A stretch of DNA of 50,521 nucleotides. Source: Pseudonocardia sp. 73-21. Its GTDB lineage: Bacteria; Actinomycetota; Actinomycetes; Mycobacteriales; Pseudonocardiaceae. Shown one piece after another: positions 15,784 through 25,678 of the stretch. The stretch covers positions 1 through 50,521 of the forward strand of contig NZ_MKVV01000076.1 in the NCBI RefSeq assembly GCF_001899645.1, given 5' to 3'. Positions within the stretch are counted from its first letter, which is position 1. Each line of letters opens with the position of its first letter. The translations under genes were made by a program, and so were the position numbers. Under the pieces are notes generated by a model, which did no database searches, was not told the DNA's origin, and worked only from the letters and a program-made list of their open reading frames with translations.

Positions 15784-16740
15784 TCACGCTGCTTCCTCGC
15801 TGTCCTCGGCCGGACGGCCGGTGAGGGTCATGAAGACGTCGTCGAGGCTCGGCAGGCGCAGCCCCACCTCGGCCACGGGGACGGCGTGCTCGTCGAGCCG
15901 GTCGGTGACGCGCCGGAGCAGGCCGGGGTCGAGGGCGGGCACCACGAGCTCCCCGCTGGCGTCCACCGCGATGAGCTCCCCGGGGGCGAGCTCCGCGACG
16001 ACGGTCTCGACCAGCGCCGTGTCGGTGCGGTAGAGCGGCCGGACGTGCAGCCGTTGCCCGCCGATGTCGGCCTTGAGCGACGCGGGGGTGCCCGCGGCGA
16101 TCACGCGGCCGCGGTCGAGCACGACGAGGTCGTCGGCGAGCTGGTCGGCCTCCTCGAGGTACTGCGTGGTGAGCAGCACCGTCACGCCCTCGGCGGCGAG
16201 CCCGCGGACGGAGTCCCAGACCTCGTTGCGGTGGCGGGGATCGAGGCCCGTGGTGGGCTCGTCGAGGAACAGGACGTCGGGGCGTCCGATCAGGCTGGCC
16301 GCGAGGTCGAGCCGCCGCCGCATGCCGCCGGAGTAGGTGCGGACCCGGCGGCTCGCGGCGTCCACGAGCCCGAAGCGCTCGATCAGCTCGCCCGCGCGGG
16401 CCCGGGCGTCGGCGCGCGAGAAGTCGAGCAGCCGTGCGATGAGCATCAGGTTGTTCGTGCCGGTCAGCGCCTCGTCGACGGCCGCGTACTGGCCGGTGAG
16501 CCCGATGCGGGCACGCACGGCGGGGGCCTCGGTGACGACGTCGTGCCCGAAGACGGTGGCGCGCCCGGCGTCGGGGCGCAGGAGGGTGGCGAGGACGCGC
16601 ACGGTGGTGGTCTTGCCCGACCCGTTGGGGCCCAGCAGGCCCAGCACCGCACCGGGGCGGGCGGTGAGGTCGACCCCCGCCAGCGCCGTGGTGCCGGCGA
16701 ACTTCTTGACCAGGCCTTCGACCTGGATGACGGATTCCAT
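15784..16740 (-). CDS. Daunorubicin-resistance-type ABC ATPase (DrrA)
   Basis: The 318-residue ATPase has Walker A GPNGSGKT, signature YSGGMRRRLD, Walker B LFLDEPTTGLD and switch TTQYLEEA. The C-terminal extension ends LPSLDDVFMTLTGR. The Gln in place of His in TTQYLEEA is the normal DrrA form. The start is taken as ATG 16740, where the conserved sequence begins; an ATG-like start at 16791 would place the upstream direct repeats inside the gene. It lies between a TetR gene (upstream, same strand) and the amber-interrupted permease, the standard TetR-DrrA-DrrB drug-efflux arrangement. Confidence 0.9.
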   Translation of the reverse strand: MESVIQVEGLVKKFAGTTALAGVDLTARPGAVLGLLGPNGSGKTTTVRVLATLLRPDAGRATVFGHDVVTEAPAVRARIGLTGQYAAVDEALTGTNNLMLIARLLDFSRADARARAGELIERFGLVDAASRRVRTYSGGMRRRLDLAASLIGRPDVLFLDEPTTGLDPRHRNEVWDSVRGLAAEGVTVLLTTQYLEEADQLADDLVVLDRGRVIAAGTPASLKADIGGQRLHVRPLYRTDTALVETVVAELAPGELIAVDASGELVVPALDPGLLRRVTDRLDEHAVPVAEVGLRLPSLDDVFMTLTGRPAEDSEEAA

Positions 16741-16760
16741 GCTCCGAGAGTGCGCCTCGC

Positions 16761-16802
16761 CGCTGACACGGCGCCACCACGGCGCTGACACGCGCTGACA
16801 CG
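16761..16802. promoter_or_regulatory. Three direct CGCTGACACG repeats upstream of drrA
   Basis: CGCTGACACG occurs at 16761-16770, 16783-16792 and 16793-16802, with starts 22 and 10 bp apart, that is near one and two helical turns. They lie 21-62 nt upstream of the DrrA start. Direct rather than inverted symmetry argues against an ordinary TetR operator. SARP-type activators bind direct repeats with about 11-bp phasing, and a SARP-type gene is nearby. This assignment is speculative. Confidence 0.45.
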
Positions 16803-16893
16803 GTGCCTGAGAGGCCCGGACCGGCGTGCACCGTCCCGCCGCTCCGTCGAGAGGCGGTGGGCCGATCTCACCCCTGTGCGCAGCTCCGCAGCT

Positions 16894-16911
16894 CCGGGTC
16901 CCCCGACCCGG
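16894..16911 (-). terminator. Short hairpin just after the TetR stop
   Basis: CCGGGTC at 16894-16900 and GACCCGG at 16905-16911 form a perfect 7-bp stem with a CCCC loop, 5 nt beyond the tetR-like stop codon. There is no T-tract. It may partly separate the regulator from the downstream exporter genes. Confidence 0.4.
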
Positions 16912-16916
16912 GCGGA

Positions 16917-17492
16917 TCAGTCGAAAGGTGGATCGCCCGGGTCGTTCGGCCCACGCAGCCCGTCCCGCACCACCGCGAGCATCCGGCCGGCGAGCCCGGG
17001 GTCGTCGCTCCCCCGGATCGCGTGGATCAGGCCCTTCATCAGCGCGAACAGGTCGGTGACCCGGACGTCCGGCCGCACGGCCCCCGCCTCCTGCGCCCGG
17101 CGGAGCAGCACGTCGAGGGCGTCCTGCATGTCGGTGCGGGCGGCGACGGTGGCCGCGCCGACGCCGTCGAGGGCGTCGGGGATGTCGCGCTTGGCCGTGG
17201 CCTCCCCCGCCAGCCGCTCGAGGAACCCGTCGAACGCCGCACCGGGATCGTCGGACGCGGCCCGGGCCCGCGCGTCCGCGGCGAGGTCCCGCACCCGCAC
17301 CAGCGAGACGGCCTCGAACAACGCCTCCTTCGTCGGGAAGTGCCGGTAGACCGTGCCGGGGCCGACGCCGGCCCGTGCGGCGATGTCGTCGAGCGGCACG
17401 CCGAAGCCGGACTCCGCGAACGCCTCGCGGGCCGCCGCGAGCACCTTGTCGCGGTTGCGCCGGGCGTCGGCGCGCAGGGGCCGCTCCGTCAT
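16917..17492 (-). CDS. TetR-family transcriptional repressor
   Basis: The 191-residue regulator has an N-terminal helix-turn-helix (about 8-58; RNRDKVLAAAREAFAESGFGVPLDDIAARAGVG then TVYRHFPTKEALFEAV) and a divergent ligand-binding domain. TetR proteins next to DrrAB-type pumps usually repress them and respond to the exported compound. It also faces a SnoaL-like gene across a 72-nt divergent gap, so that gene is another likely target. ATG at 17492. It is co-directional with the ATPase gene 176 nt downstream. Confidence 0.92.
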   Translation of the reverse strand: MTERPLRADARRNRDKVLAAAREAFAESGFGVPLDDIAARAGVGPGTVYRHFPTKEALFEAVSLVRVRDLAADARARAASDDPGAAFDGFLERLAGEATAKRDIPDALDGVGAATVAARTDMQDALDVLLRRAQEAGAVRPDVRVTDLFALMKGLIHAIRGSDDPGLAGRMLAVVRDGLRGPNDPGDPPFD

Positions 17493-17564
17493 CGGTCCTT
17501 GCTAACCGGGGCGAGCGTTCCGTATCGTTGAAGCGGGGTCACCGTTCCGATTCTAGGAGGAGTC

Positions 17565-18002
17565 ATGACGCTGCAGCCACGGGACGTCGCCGAACAGGTC
17601 CGCCGCATGGTGGCCGGCGAGGGCGTCGACTTCGCCGACCTCTTCGCCGAGGACGGCGTCCTGCGCTTCCCGTTCGCCGCACCCGGGACGCCGCGCGAGA
17701 TCCGTGGCCGGGAGGCGATCCGGGAGTCCCGCCGGAGCGCGACGGGCCACCGCGACCTGCTGGACATGCACGGCGTCGACGCCGTCGTCCGGGAGACCGA
17801 CGATCCCGAGGTGGTGGTCACGGAGATCGAGCACCACGGGTGGTCGCGGGGCTCCGGCGGGCCGTACCGGTTCCGCGCGCTGGGCGTGATCCGCGTACGC
17901 GACGGCGAGATCGTCAGCTACGACGACTACATGGACCCGATCGCCATGGCCGCGCTGCTCGGGCGCACGCCCGACCTGGTGGCGGCCCTGAGCAGCACGT
18001 GA
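17565..18002 (+). CDS. SnoaL-like (NTF2-fold) protein
   Basis: The 145-residue protein of the NTF2 superfamily has the fold markers FADLFAEDGVLRFPFAAPG near the start and YRFRALGVIRVRDGEIVSYDDYMDP near the end. Such proteins are small-molecule isomerases, cyclases or ligand-binding proteins; the residues here do not identify the reaction. AGGAGG stands 6 nt before the ATG, the strongest ribosome-binding site in this part of the window. It is divergent from the TetR gene, which probably controls it. Confidence 0.8.
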   Translation: MTLQPRDVAEQVRRMVAGEGVDFADLFAEDGVLRFPFAAPGTPREIRGREAIRESRRSATGHRDLLDMHGVDAVVRETDDPEVVVTEIEHHGWSRGSGGPYRFRALGVIRVRDGEIVSYDDYMDPIAMAALLGRTPDLVAALSST

Positions 18003-18006
18003 CCGG

Positions 18007-18393
18007 TCAGCCCGCGGCCCGCCTGCGGAGCCGGCGCCGCCGCCGCGCGAAGCCGCTGACCAGCACCGCGGCCGCCCCCACGAACCACACGAGCACGGCG
18101 GCGGCGTCCAGCCAGCGCAGCCGGCTGTCCTGGCGGGCCTGGCCGGGATCGTCGGTGGGGACGTAGACGGCGGTCGGCTCGCGGGTGGTGTCGCCGGCGG
18201 CCTGGCCGTCGTCGACGATCGTGTACGGCTGGCCCTCGTAGGTGAAGTACGTGATGCCGCCCTGGCTGTAGCCGTCGACGCGGGTACCGGTCCACAGCAC
18301 CGCCGTCGACGACTGCAGCACCAGCGCCACGAACAGCAGCCCCACCACCGCCAGCACCGACGCCCAGATCACGTGTGCGCGCACCGCCACCAC
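18007..18393 (-). CDS. Small membrane protein with two transmembrane helices
   Basis: About 128 residues. Helix 1 (about 10-30, WASVLAVVGLLFVALVLQ) is followed by an external segment of about 50 residues (YSQGGITYFTYEGQPYTIVDD), then helix 2 (about 95-115) and an Arg-rich cytoplasmic end. I do not recognise a family. The start is uncertain: GTG codons at 18393, 18390 and 18384 are in frame and none has a clear ribosome-binding site. Convergent with the SnoaL-like gene, 4 nt apart. It could be co-transcribed from the ABC-F gene, but a hairpin repeat and 185 nt lie between them. Confidence 0.65.
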   Translation of the reverse strand: MVAVRAHVIWASVLAVVGLLFVALVLQSSTAVLWTGTRVDGYSQGGITYFTYEGQPYTIVDDGQAAGDTTREPTAVYVPTDDPGQARQDSRLRWLDAAAVLVWFVGAAAVLVSGFARRRRRLRRRAAG

Positions 18394-18523
18394 CCCCGGC
18401 CGGGAAGGATGCCACCGACTCAGAGGTGGCGCTCTCCGGCGGGGTGGCGGACCAGGCCGCCCCGCCGGACACCGTGCGGCGGGTCGGTCGATCGGTCGAT
18501 CGGTGGATCCGCGCTCCAGCGGT

Positions 18524-18565
18524 CGTGCGCGGAAATCAGTGCTCGGGCACTGATTTCCGCGCACG
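18524..18565. repeat. Palindromic repeat, CGTGCGCGGAAATCAGTGC family, copy 1
   Basis: Perfect 19-bp arms at 18524-18542 and 18547-18565 flank the 4-nt loop TCGG. It starts 13 nt beyond the ABC-F stop codon. Without a T-tract it is not a classical terminator, but its place and strength suit a factor-independent stop or mRNA 3'-end stabiliser. Two relatives lie at 26571-26610 and 33961-34002. Confidence 0.85.
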
Positions 18566-18578
18566 GGCGGCAGAGCCG

Positions 18579-20398
<1,820 letters not shown>

Positions 20399-20399
<1 letters not shown>

Positions 20400-21370
20400 C
20401 AGGCACGCACCGGCGGCCAGGACGTGGGCGGGCCCGAGGGCGCACCCGGTGGTTCGTGCTGGTCGACCACGCGCGCGCCGGGCACCGGCCCGTGCGCGAC
20501 GCGGACCGTGCGGCACACCCCGAGCCCGGCGAGCTCGGTGGCCACGTCGAGCGCGTTGTCGGCGCCGTCGCAGAGGAAGGCGCAGGTGGGCCCGGACCCG
20601 GAGACGAGCCCGGCCAGCGCACCCGCGTCCACCCCGGCGCGCAGGGTACGGCGCAGCTCCGGCGCCATGCTCACGGCGGCGGCCTGCAGGTCGTTGCCCA
20701 GCGAGAGCGCGAGCTGGCGGGGATCGCCGCCCGCGACAGCCTGCAGCACCGGCTCCACCGGACGCTGCATCGGCTCGGAGCCCGCGCGCAGCCGGTCGAG
20801 CTCCTTGAAGACCGACGGCGTGGACAAACCGCCGCGGTGCAGCGCGATCACCCAGTGCTGCGGGTGCCGCGAGAGGACCGGGACGATCTGCTCACCGCGT
20901 CCGGTGCCCAGGGCCGTGCCGCCGTGCAGGGCGAACGTGACGTCGCTGCCCAGCTCGGCGGCCAGGACGGAGAGCTCGTCGCGGGGGAGGTCGAGCTTCC
21001 ACAGCGACGACAGGGCCACGAGCGCGCCGGCCGCGTCGGCGCTGCCGCCGGCCATGCCACCGGCCACCGGGATGCCCTTGCGCAGCACGAGGGCGACGTC
21101 GGGTTCACGCCCGGCCCGCTCGGCCAGCAGCTGCACCGCGCGCCAGGCCAGGTTCGTCTCGTCGGCAGGCACCTCGGAGACACCCTCGCCGTAGACCTCG
21201 ATGCCGGGCTCGTCGCTCGCGACCACCGACACCTCGTCGAACAGGCTCACCGCGTGGAAGACCGTGACGAGGTCGTGGAAGCCGTCCTCACGCAGCGGGC
21301 CGACCGCCAGATGTAAGTTGATCTTCGCGGGGACCCGCACGGTGACGGGCGGCGGAACGGCGGACAGCAC
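20399..21370 (-). CDS. ispE: 4-diphosphocytidyl-2-C-methyl-D-erythritol kinase
   Basis: It phosphorylates CDP-ME in the MEP pathway to isopentenyl diphosphate. The 323-residue GHMP kinase has PAKINLHL near residue 14, the ATP loop VAGGMAGGSADAAGAL and the C-terminal LVSGSGPTCAFL. The last 35 residues are a Pro-rich tail beyond the fold. ATG at 21370. In mycobacteria ispE follows ksgA directly; here an MFS exporter gene lies between them. Confidence 0.95.
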
Positions 21371-21413
21371 CCGACAACCCTACGTGCACCGATCCCGTGG
21401 GGTGGCGCCGCAG

Positions 21414-22931
21414 CTACCCCGCCGAGCTCGGCACGGTTTCCGCCGGGCTGGAACCGCGTTGGGCCAGGTGACGCGGGAGGGCGAACCCGAGCGCCGCCAC
21501 GAGCCCCACCAGCACGACCCCGGCCGGCAGCAGCAGCGCCTGGGCCATCGCCGTGGCGAATCCGGCGTGCAGGGCCTCGGGCAGCTGCGTGATGGACTCC
21601 GACGAGCCCCCGCCAGGGGCCGCGGGCAGGTTGGCCGCGAGCCGGGACGCGATGAGCACCGCGATGGCCGCACTGCCCAGCACCGCCCCGACCTGCCGGG
21701 TGGTGTTGTAGACCCCCGAGCCCGCGCCGGCGTCGGACTGCGGCAGGTTGCGGGTGGCCGTGGTGGAGACCGGCGCCCACACGAAGCCGTTGGCCACGCC
21801 GAGCAGCGCGATGGGCAGCAGCAGCTCCCAGATCGGGGTGGTGGGGCCCATCACGGCGGCGAGCCACACCAGCGACACCGACCAGGACAGCAGCCCGACA
21901 CCGGCGAGCACCCGCGGGTGCATCCGGTCGGTCCAGCGCCCGACGAACGGGGCCAGCACCCCCGACACGACGGCCATGGGCACCAGCAGCAGCGCCGAAC
22001 CCGTGGGCGTCAGGCCGAGCACGCCCTGCGCGTAGAACAGGATCGGGAAGACCATGGCCGTGACCGTGAAGCCGACGGTGGTGATCACGATGTTGGCCAG
22101 GCTGAAGTTGCGGTCGCGGAACAGCGTGAGACGCACCAGGGGCTCACCCGGGTTGCGCGCCTGCCAGACGACGAACAGCGCCATGACCACGAGACCTGCG
22201 ACGATCAGCGACCACACCGAGATGGGCCCCGCGATCGTGCCCCAGTTGTAGGTCTGGCCCTCCTGGATGCCGAAGACCAGCAGGAACATGCCGACCGCGC
22301 TCAGGGCGACGCCCAGCAGGTCGAAGCGGCGCACGTGGGTGGGCAGCTCGGGCACCAGACGCACGGCGAGCACGAAGCCGACGACACCGACCGGCACGTT
22401 GATGAAGAAGATCCACTCCCAGCCGAACCCGTCGACCAGTACGCCGCCCAGGATCGGGCCGACCAGCGTGGCGACGCCCGCGACCGCGCCCCACAGGCTC
22501 ATCGCCCGGCCCCGGCTCTCGGCGGGGAACGTGCGCGTGATGACGGCCATCGTCTGCGGCGTCATCAGCGCCGCGCCGAAGCCCTGCACGACCCGCGCCG
22601 CGATGAGCTCACCGATGGTGGCGGTGAGGCCACACCACAGCGACGCGAGCGTGAAGATAGCCAGCCCGGCCAGGTAGACGCGGCGCGGCCCGAAGCGATC
22701 GCCCAGGCGACCGGTGACCAGCAGCGGCACCGCGTAGGCCAGCAGATACGCGCTGGTGACCCACACGACCGCGTCGACGCTGACCCCGAGCGAGGTCATG
22801 ATCGCGGGCGTGGCCACCGAGACGATCGTGGAATCCACCAGGATCATGAAGAAGCCGAGGACGAGAGCCCACAGCGCCGGCCACGGGTTCGCGGGCCCCG
22901 CCGTGGCGGTGAGGGGCTGTGGATCGGTCAT
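21414..22931 (-). CDS. MFS drug exporter, DHA2 family (14 helices)
   Basis: The 505-residue proton-driven exporter of the EmrB/QacA group has motif D1-like WVTSAYLLAYAVPLLVTGRLGDRFGPRR in the helix 2-3 loop and motif C-like AVAGVATLVGPILGGVLVDGFGWEWIFFINVP in helix 5. Fourteen hydrophobic segments can be counted. ATG at 22931. It sits between ksgA and ispE, two genes adjacent in related genomes, with gaps of 35 and 43 nt, so it has joined that operon. Substrate unknown. Confidence 0.92.
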   Translation of the reverse strand: MTDPQPLTATAGPANPWPALWALVLGFFMILVDSTIVSVATPAIMTSLGVSVDAVVWVTSAYLLAYAVPLLVTGRLGDRFGPRRVYLAGLAIFTLASLWCGLTATIGELIAARVVQGFGAALMTPQTMAVITRTFPAESRGRAMSLWGAVAGVATLVGPILGGVLVDGFGWEWIFFINVPVGVVGFVLAVRLVPELPTHVRRFDLLGVALSAVGMFLLVFGIQEGQTYNWGTIAGPISVWSLIVAGLVVMALFVVWQARNPGEPLVRLTLFRDRNFSLANIVITTVGFTVTAMVFPILFYAQGVLGLTPTGSALLLVPMAVVSGVLAPFVGRWTDRMHPRVLAGVGLLSWSVSLVWLAAVMGPTTPIWELLLPIALLGVANGFVWAPVSTTATRNLPQSDAGAGSGVYNTTRQVGAVLGSAAIAVLIASRLAANLPAAPGGGSSESITQLPEALHAGFATAMAQALLLPAGVVLVGLVAALGFALPRHLAQRGSSPAETVPSSAG

Positions 22932-22966
22932 GTTCTCGGCTCCCTGGTCACTGGTACGAGGGAACC

Positions 22967-23839
22967 CTACGACCGACCACCGACAATCGCGCGCGGTCGA
23001 ACGGCGGCCAGCCTCGCAAAGGCCGTGATGTCCAGGCGCTCGGCCCGTTCCAGGGGCTCGATGCCGGCCGCGCGCAGGGCCGTCTCCGCCGCGGCCGGGG
23101 ACCCCGCCCAGCCCGAGAGCGCCGACCTCAATGCCTTGCGCCGCTGGGCGAACGCGGCGTCGATCAGCGTGAAGACCTCGGCCCGGTCGCCGGCCGGGGG
23201 GTCACGGCGGTCGAACGCCAGCAGCCCCGAGTCGACGCCCGGCACCGGCCAGAACACCGCCCGCGGCACCGGTCCCGCCCGCCGCGCCGAGGCGAACCAC
23301 GCCAGCTTGGCGCTCGGCACGCCGTAGGCCTTGCTGCCCGGCACGGCCGCGAGCCGCTCGGCCACCTCGGCCTGCACCATCACCAGCCCGCGCCGGATCT
23401 CCGGCAGCTCGGCCAGCAGGTGCAGCACCACGGGCACGCCGACGTTGTACGGCAGGTTCGCCACGATCGCGGTGGGCACCGGCCCGCCCAGGTCCGACGC
23501 GCGCACGCGCAGGGCGTCCGCGGTGGTCACGGTGAGCCGGTCGGCCAGCGCCGGCGCCCGGTCCGCCACGGTCAGGGGCAGCCGCGCGGCCAGCACCGGG
23601 TCGATCTCCACCGCGTGCACGGCCGCCACCGCGGGCAACAGGGCCAGCGTCAGCGAGCCCAGCCCCGGACCGACCTCCAGCACCACGTCCTCGGGGCGCA
23701 GCTCCGCCGACTTCACGATGCGCCGCACCGTGTTCGGGTCGTGCACGAAGTTCTGGCCGAGCTTCTTCGTGGGCCGCAGGTCGAGCTCGGCGGCGAGCGC
23801 CCGCACCTCAGCCGGGCCCAGGAGTCGCGAGTCGGTCAC
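22967..23839 (-). CDS. ksgA: 16S rRNA dimethyladenosine methyltransferase KsgA/RsmA
   Basis: It dimethylates the two adjacent adenines of the 3'-terminal hairpin of 16S rRNA using SAM during small-subunit maturation. The 290 residues include KLGQNFVHDPNTV, SAM motif I LEVGPGLGSLT, motif IV NLPYNV and the C-terminal helical domain with AFAQRRKALRSAL. ATG at 23839, 16 nt after the rpfB stop. Coupling to rpfB is the known mycobacterial arrangement and links cell-wall resuscitation with ribosome maturation. Confidence 0.96.
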   Translation of the reverse strand: MTDSRLLGPAEVRALAAELDLRPTKKLGQNFVHDPNTVRRIVKSAELRPEDVVLEVGPGLGSLTLALLPAVAAVHAVEIDPVLAARLPLTVADRAPALADRLTVTTADALRVRASDLGGPVPTAIVANLPYNVGVPVVLHLLAELPEIRRGLVMVQAEVAERLAAVPGSKAYGVPSAKLAWFASARRAGPVPRAVFWPVPGVDSGLLAFDRRDPPAGDRAEVFTLIDAAFAQRRKALRSALSGWAGSPAAAETALRAAGIEPLERAERLDITAFARLAAVRPRAIVGGRS

Positions 23840-23855
23840 CCAGTGAGACTAGAGG

Positions 23856-25469
23856 TCACTGAGGGAGGCCCAGCTTCCGCGAGCACGCCGGCCAGGCGCC
23901 GTAGCCCCCACCACGGTCGTCGCGCACCTTCTGCGCCACCGCGATCTGCTCCTCGCGGGTGGCCTGATGGGGCAGCGGCGCGTACTCGGTGCCGCCGTAG
24001 GCCCGCCAGGTGCCCGCGTCGAACTGCAGGCCGCCGTAGTAGCCGTTGCCGGTGTTGATGGCCCAGTTGCCGGTGGCCTCGCACTGCGCGATGCGGTCCC
24101 AGACGCTGCCGTCGTCGACGGCGGGGGCGGTGGCGATGTCGTCGTTCGTGCCGACCTTGACGACGCGCGGCGTGGGCGGGGTGGTGTCGCCGGCCCGGAC
24201 CTGCTCGCGGCGGATCTCCTTGCCGTTCTGCACGTACACCCGCATGATCGCGGTGGTCTCGCCCGGCTTGCCCTTGTCGACGACCACCTCCTTGCCGCGC
24301 GCCAGCGTCGGGTCGTCGACCTTCTGCACCGGCGGCGGGACCTCGCGGGTCTCAACGACCTCACCGACACCGTTGCGGACGACCTGCACGGCCATCCCGT
24401 CGGTGAGCGGGGTGTCGCCGCTGGGGATCGAGGTGTCGTCCGGGCCGAGCACGATGCGCTTCTGCTCGAGCAGGCCCGCCACGGTGCCCGTGTCGGTGGT
24501 GACGGGCACCTTCGCGCCGGTGCCGTCGGTGAGCGAGACGGTGCGCGGGACCTTGAGGGTCAGGGCCATACCCGTCAGCGGGATCTCGGCGGTCGGGGAG
24601 GCGGACATCTGGATCGGCTGGGCGTCGATGCCCAGGCTGGTCAGCGCCTCGCTGACCGACGCCGCCGTGGTCCACATCTGACGCTGCACGCCGCCCTCGT
24701 CGAGGGTCAGCGGCCGGGCCCGGCTGAAGATCACGTGGTCGCCGTCGGCGAGCCCGGTGGGGAGGGCGGGCTCGATGCGGTCCTGGGACGCGGGGTCGAT
24801 TCCGGCGGAGCTCAGGGCCCCGGCGACGTCGGAGGCGAACGTGTGGACCGTGCGGTCCTGCCCGTCGACGGTGATCGTGACGGTCTTGTCCATCGCCAGC
24901 GCGGCGGCCCCGCCGCCGGTCGCGGTGAGGATCAGGGCGAGCACGACGCCGCGCACCAGCGTGCGGGCGGGAGCGGACCTGGCGGGAGCGGTGGGCCTGC
25001 GGTCGGCGCGACGCCGACCGGAGACCGGCCGCCCGGGCTCGGCCACCGGCGCCGGGGGCGCGACGGCCGGCATCGGCCCGGTCCGGGCGACGAACGCCTC
25101 GGTGACGGGGGCGTCGATGCGCGGGATCTGGCCGGTGGGGGCGTCGTCGTGGTCCGGTCGCGAGGCGGGGGCGAAGAGATCCGCCCCGATCAGCGGCATC
25201 GGCCCGGTCAGGTCGAGGTCCGGGACGGGGACGTCGAGGATCGACCGGTCGTACGCGTGCGGCCGACCGGTGATCAGGTTGGCGGCCGCGGACGGGACGC
25301 GGCGCCGCGGCGCCTCGGTCGGCTCGACCGAGGGCGTGGCGGACGGGGCGGGGAACCCGTCGGGATTGCCGTACCAGTCCACGAAGACGTCGTCGACGCC
25401 CGAACCGGGGTGGAGATCCACGCGGGCGCGCGCGGCTTGGCGCCGCGCACGCGCAGAGACGTCGACCAC
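23856..25469 (-). CDS. rpfB: Resuscitation-promoting factor RpfB
   Basis: This is a 537-residue cell-wall lytic transglycosylase-like protein. An unusually long cytoplasmic N-terminus (1-170) holds three TG-x-x-P motifs (TGPMP at 88-92 and 130-134, TGQIP at 112-116) and an Arg-rich end. A membrane anchor follows (171-192). Three DUF348 repeats (about 193-365), a G5 domain (about 375-455) and the RPF domain (about 460-537: VWDRIAQCEATGNWAINTGNGYYGGLQF, with its catalytic Glu) complete it. The start is GTG 25469, preceded by GAGGTCAGG; upstream codons overlap the leader RNA. Head of a run with ksgA. Confidence 0.93.
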   Translation of the reverse strand: MVDVSARARRQAARARVDLHPGSGVDDVFVDWYGNPDGFPAPSATPSVEPTEAPRRRVPSAAANLITGRPHAYDRSILDVPVPDLDLTGPMPLIGADLFAPASRPDHDDAPTGQIPRIDAPVTEAFVARTGPMPAVAPPAPVAEPGRPVSGRRRADRRPTAPARSAPARTLVRGVVLALILTATGGGAAALAMDKTVTITVDGQDRTVHTFASDVAGALSSAGIDPASQDRIEPALPTGLADGDHVIFSRARPLTLDEGGVQRQMWTTAASVSEALTSLGIDAQPIQMSASPTAEIPLTGMALTLKVPRTVSLTDGTGAKVPVTTDTGTVAGLLEQKRIVLGPDDTSIPSGDTPLTDGMAVQVVRNGVGEVVETREVPPPVQKVDDPTLARGKEVVVDKGKPGETTAIMRVYVQNGKEIRREQVRAGDTTPPTPRVVKVGTNDDIATAPAVDDGSVWDRIAQCEATGNWAINTGNGYYGGLQFDAGTWRAYGGTEYAPLPHQATREEQIAVAQKVRDDRGGGYGAWPACSRKLGLPQ

Positions 25470-25502
25470 AGCAATCCTGACCTCGGCGGACCGGGCAGGG
25501 GA

Positions 25503-25568
25503 GGAAAATACGGTCACGGTGGCCCGAAGGCAGTGGATCTCAGGGAGCGCCCCGGACCACCGTGACCG
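25503..25568 (-). promoter_or_regulatory. rpfB leader: terminator-like hairpin, candidate RNA switch
   Basis: In the direction of rpfB transcription, CGGTCACGGTGG (25568-25557) pairs perfectly with CCACCGTGACCG (25522-25511), and TATTTTCC follows at 25510-25503. This is the only strong stem plus T-tract combination I see in the window. It sits in the 209-nt gap between tatD and rpfB, 34 nt before the rpfB start. GCAGTG at 25574-25569 could pair instead with CACTGC at 25535-25530 inside the loop, a possible antiterminator. The M. tuberculosis rpfB-ksgA-ispE operon is known to be controlled by a leader RNA with conditional termination. Confidence 0.6.
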
Positions 25569-25678
25569 CACTGCTGGGGAGCGTTCCCCACCCCGGCTTG
25601 AGCGATCACGGAACCGTAACGGGCTGTGAGTGAAGTGTTCGCGTCGCAACGCGGAGTGAGCGCCGAGCGGCCGCTGCG

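Noticed and set aside
25470..25678. ydaO-type c-di-AMP riboswitch before rpfB
   Set aside because: Actinobacterial rpf genes often carry one, but I could not match the conserved core blocks here. Only the terminator-like stem and a possible alternative helix are supported; a covariance-model search would decide.
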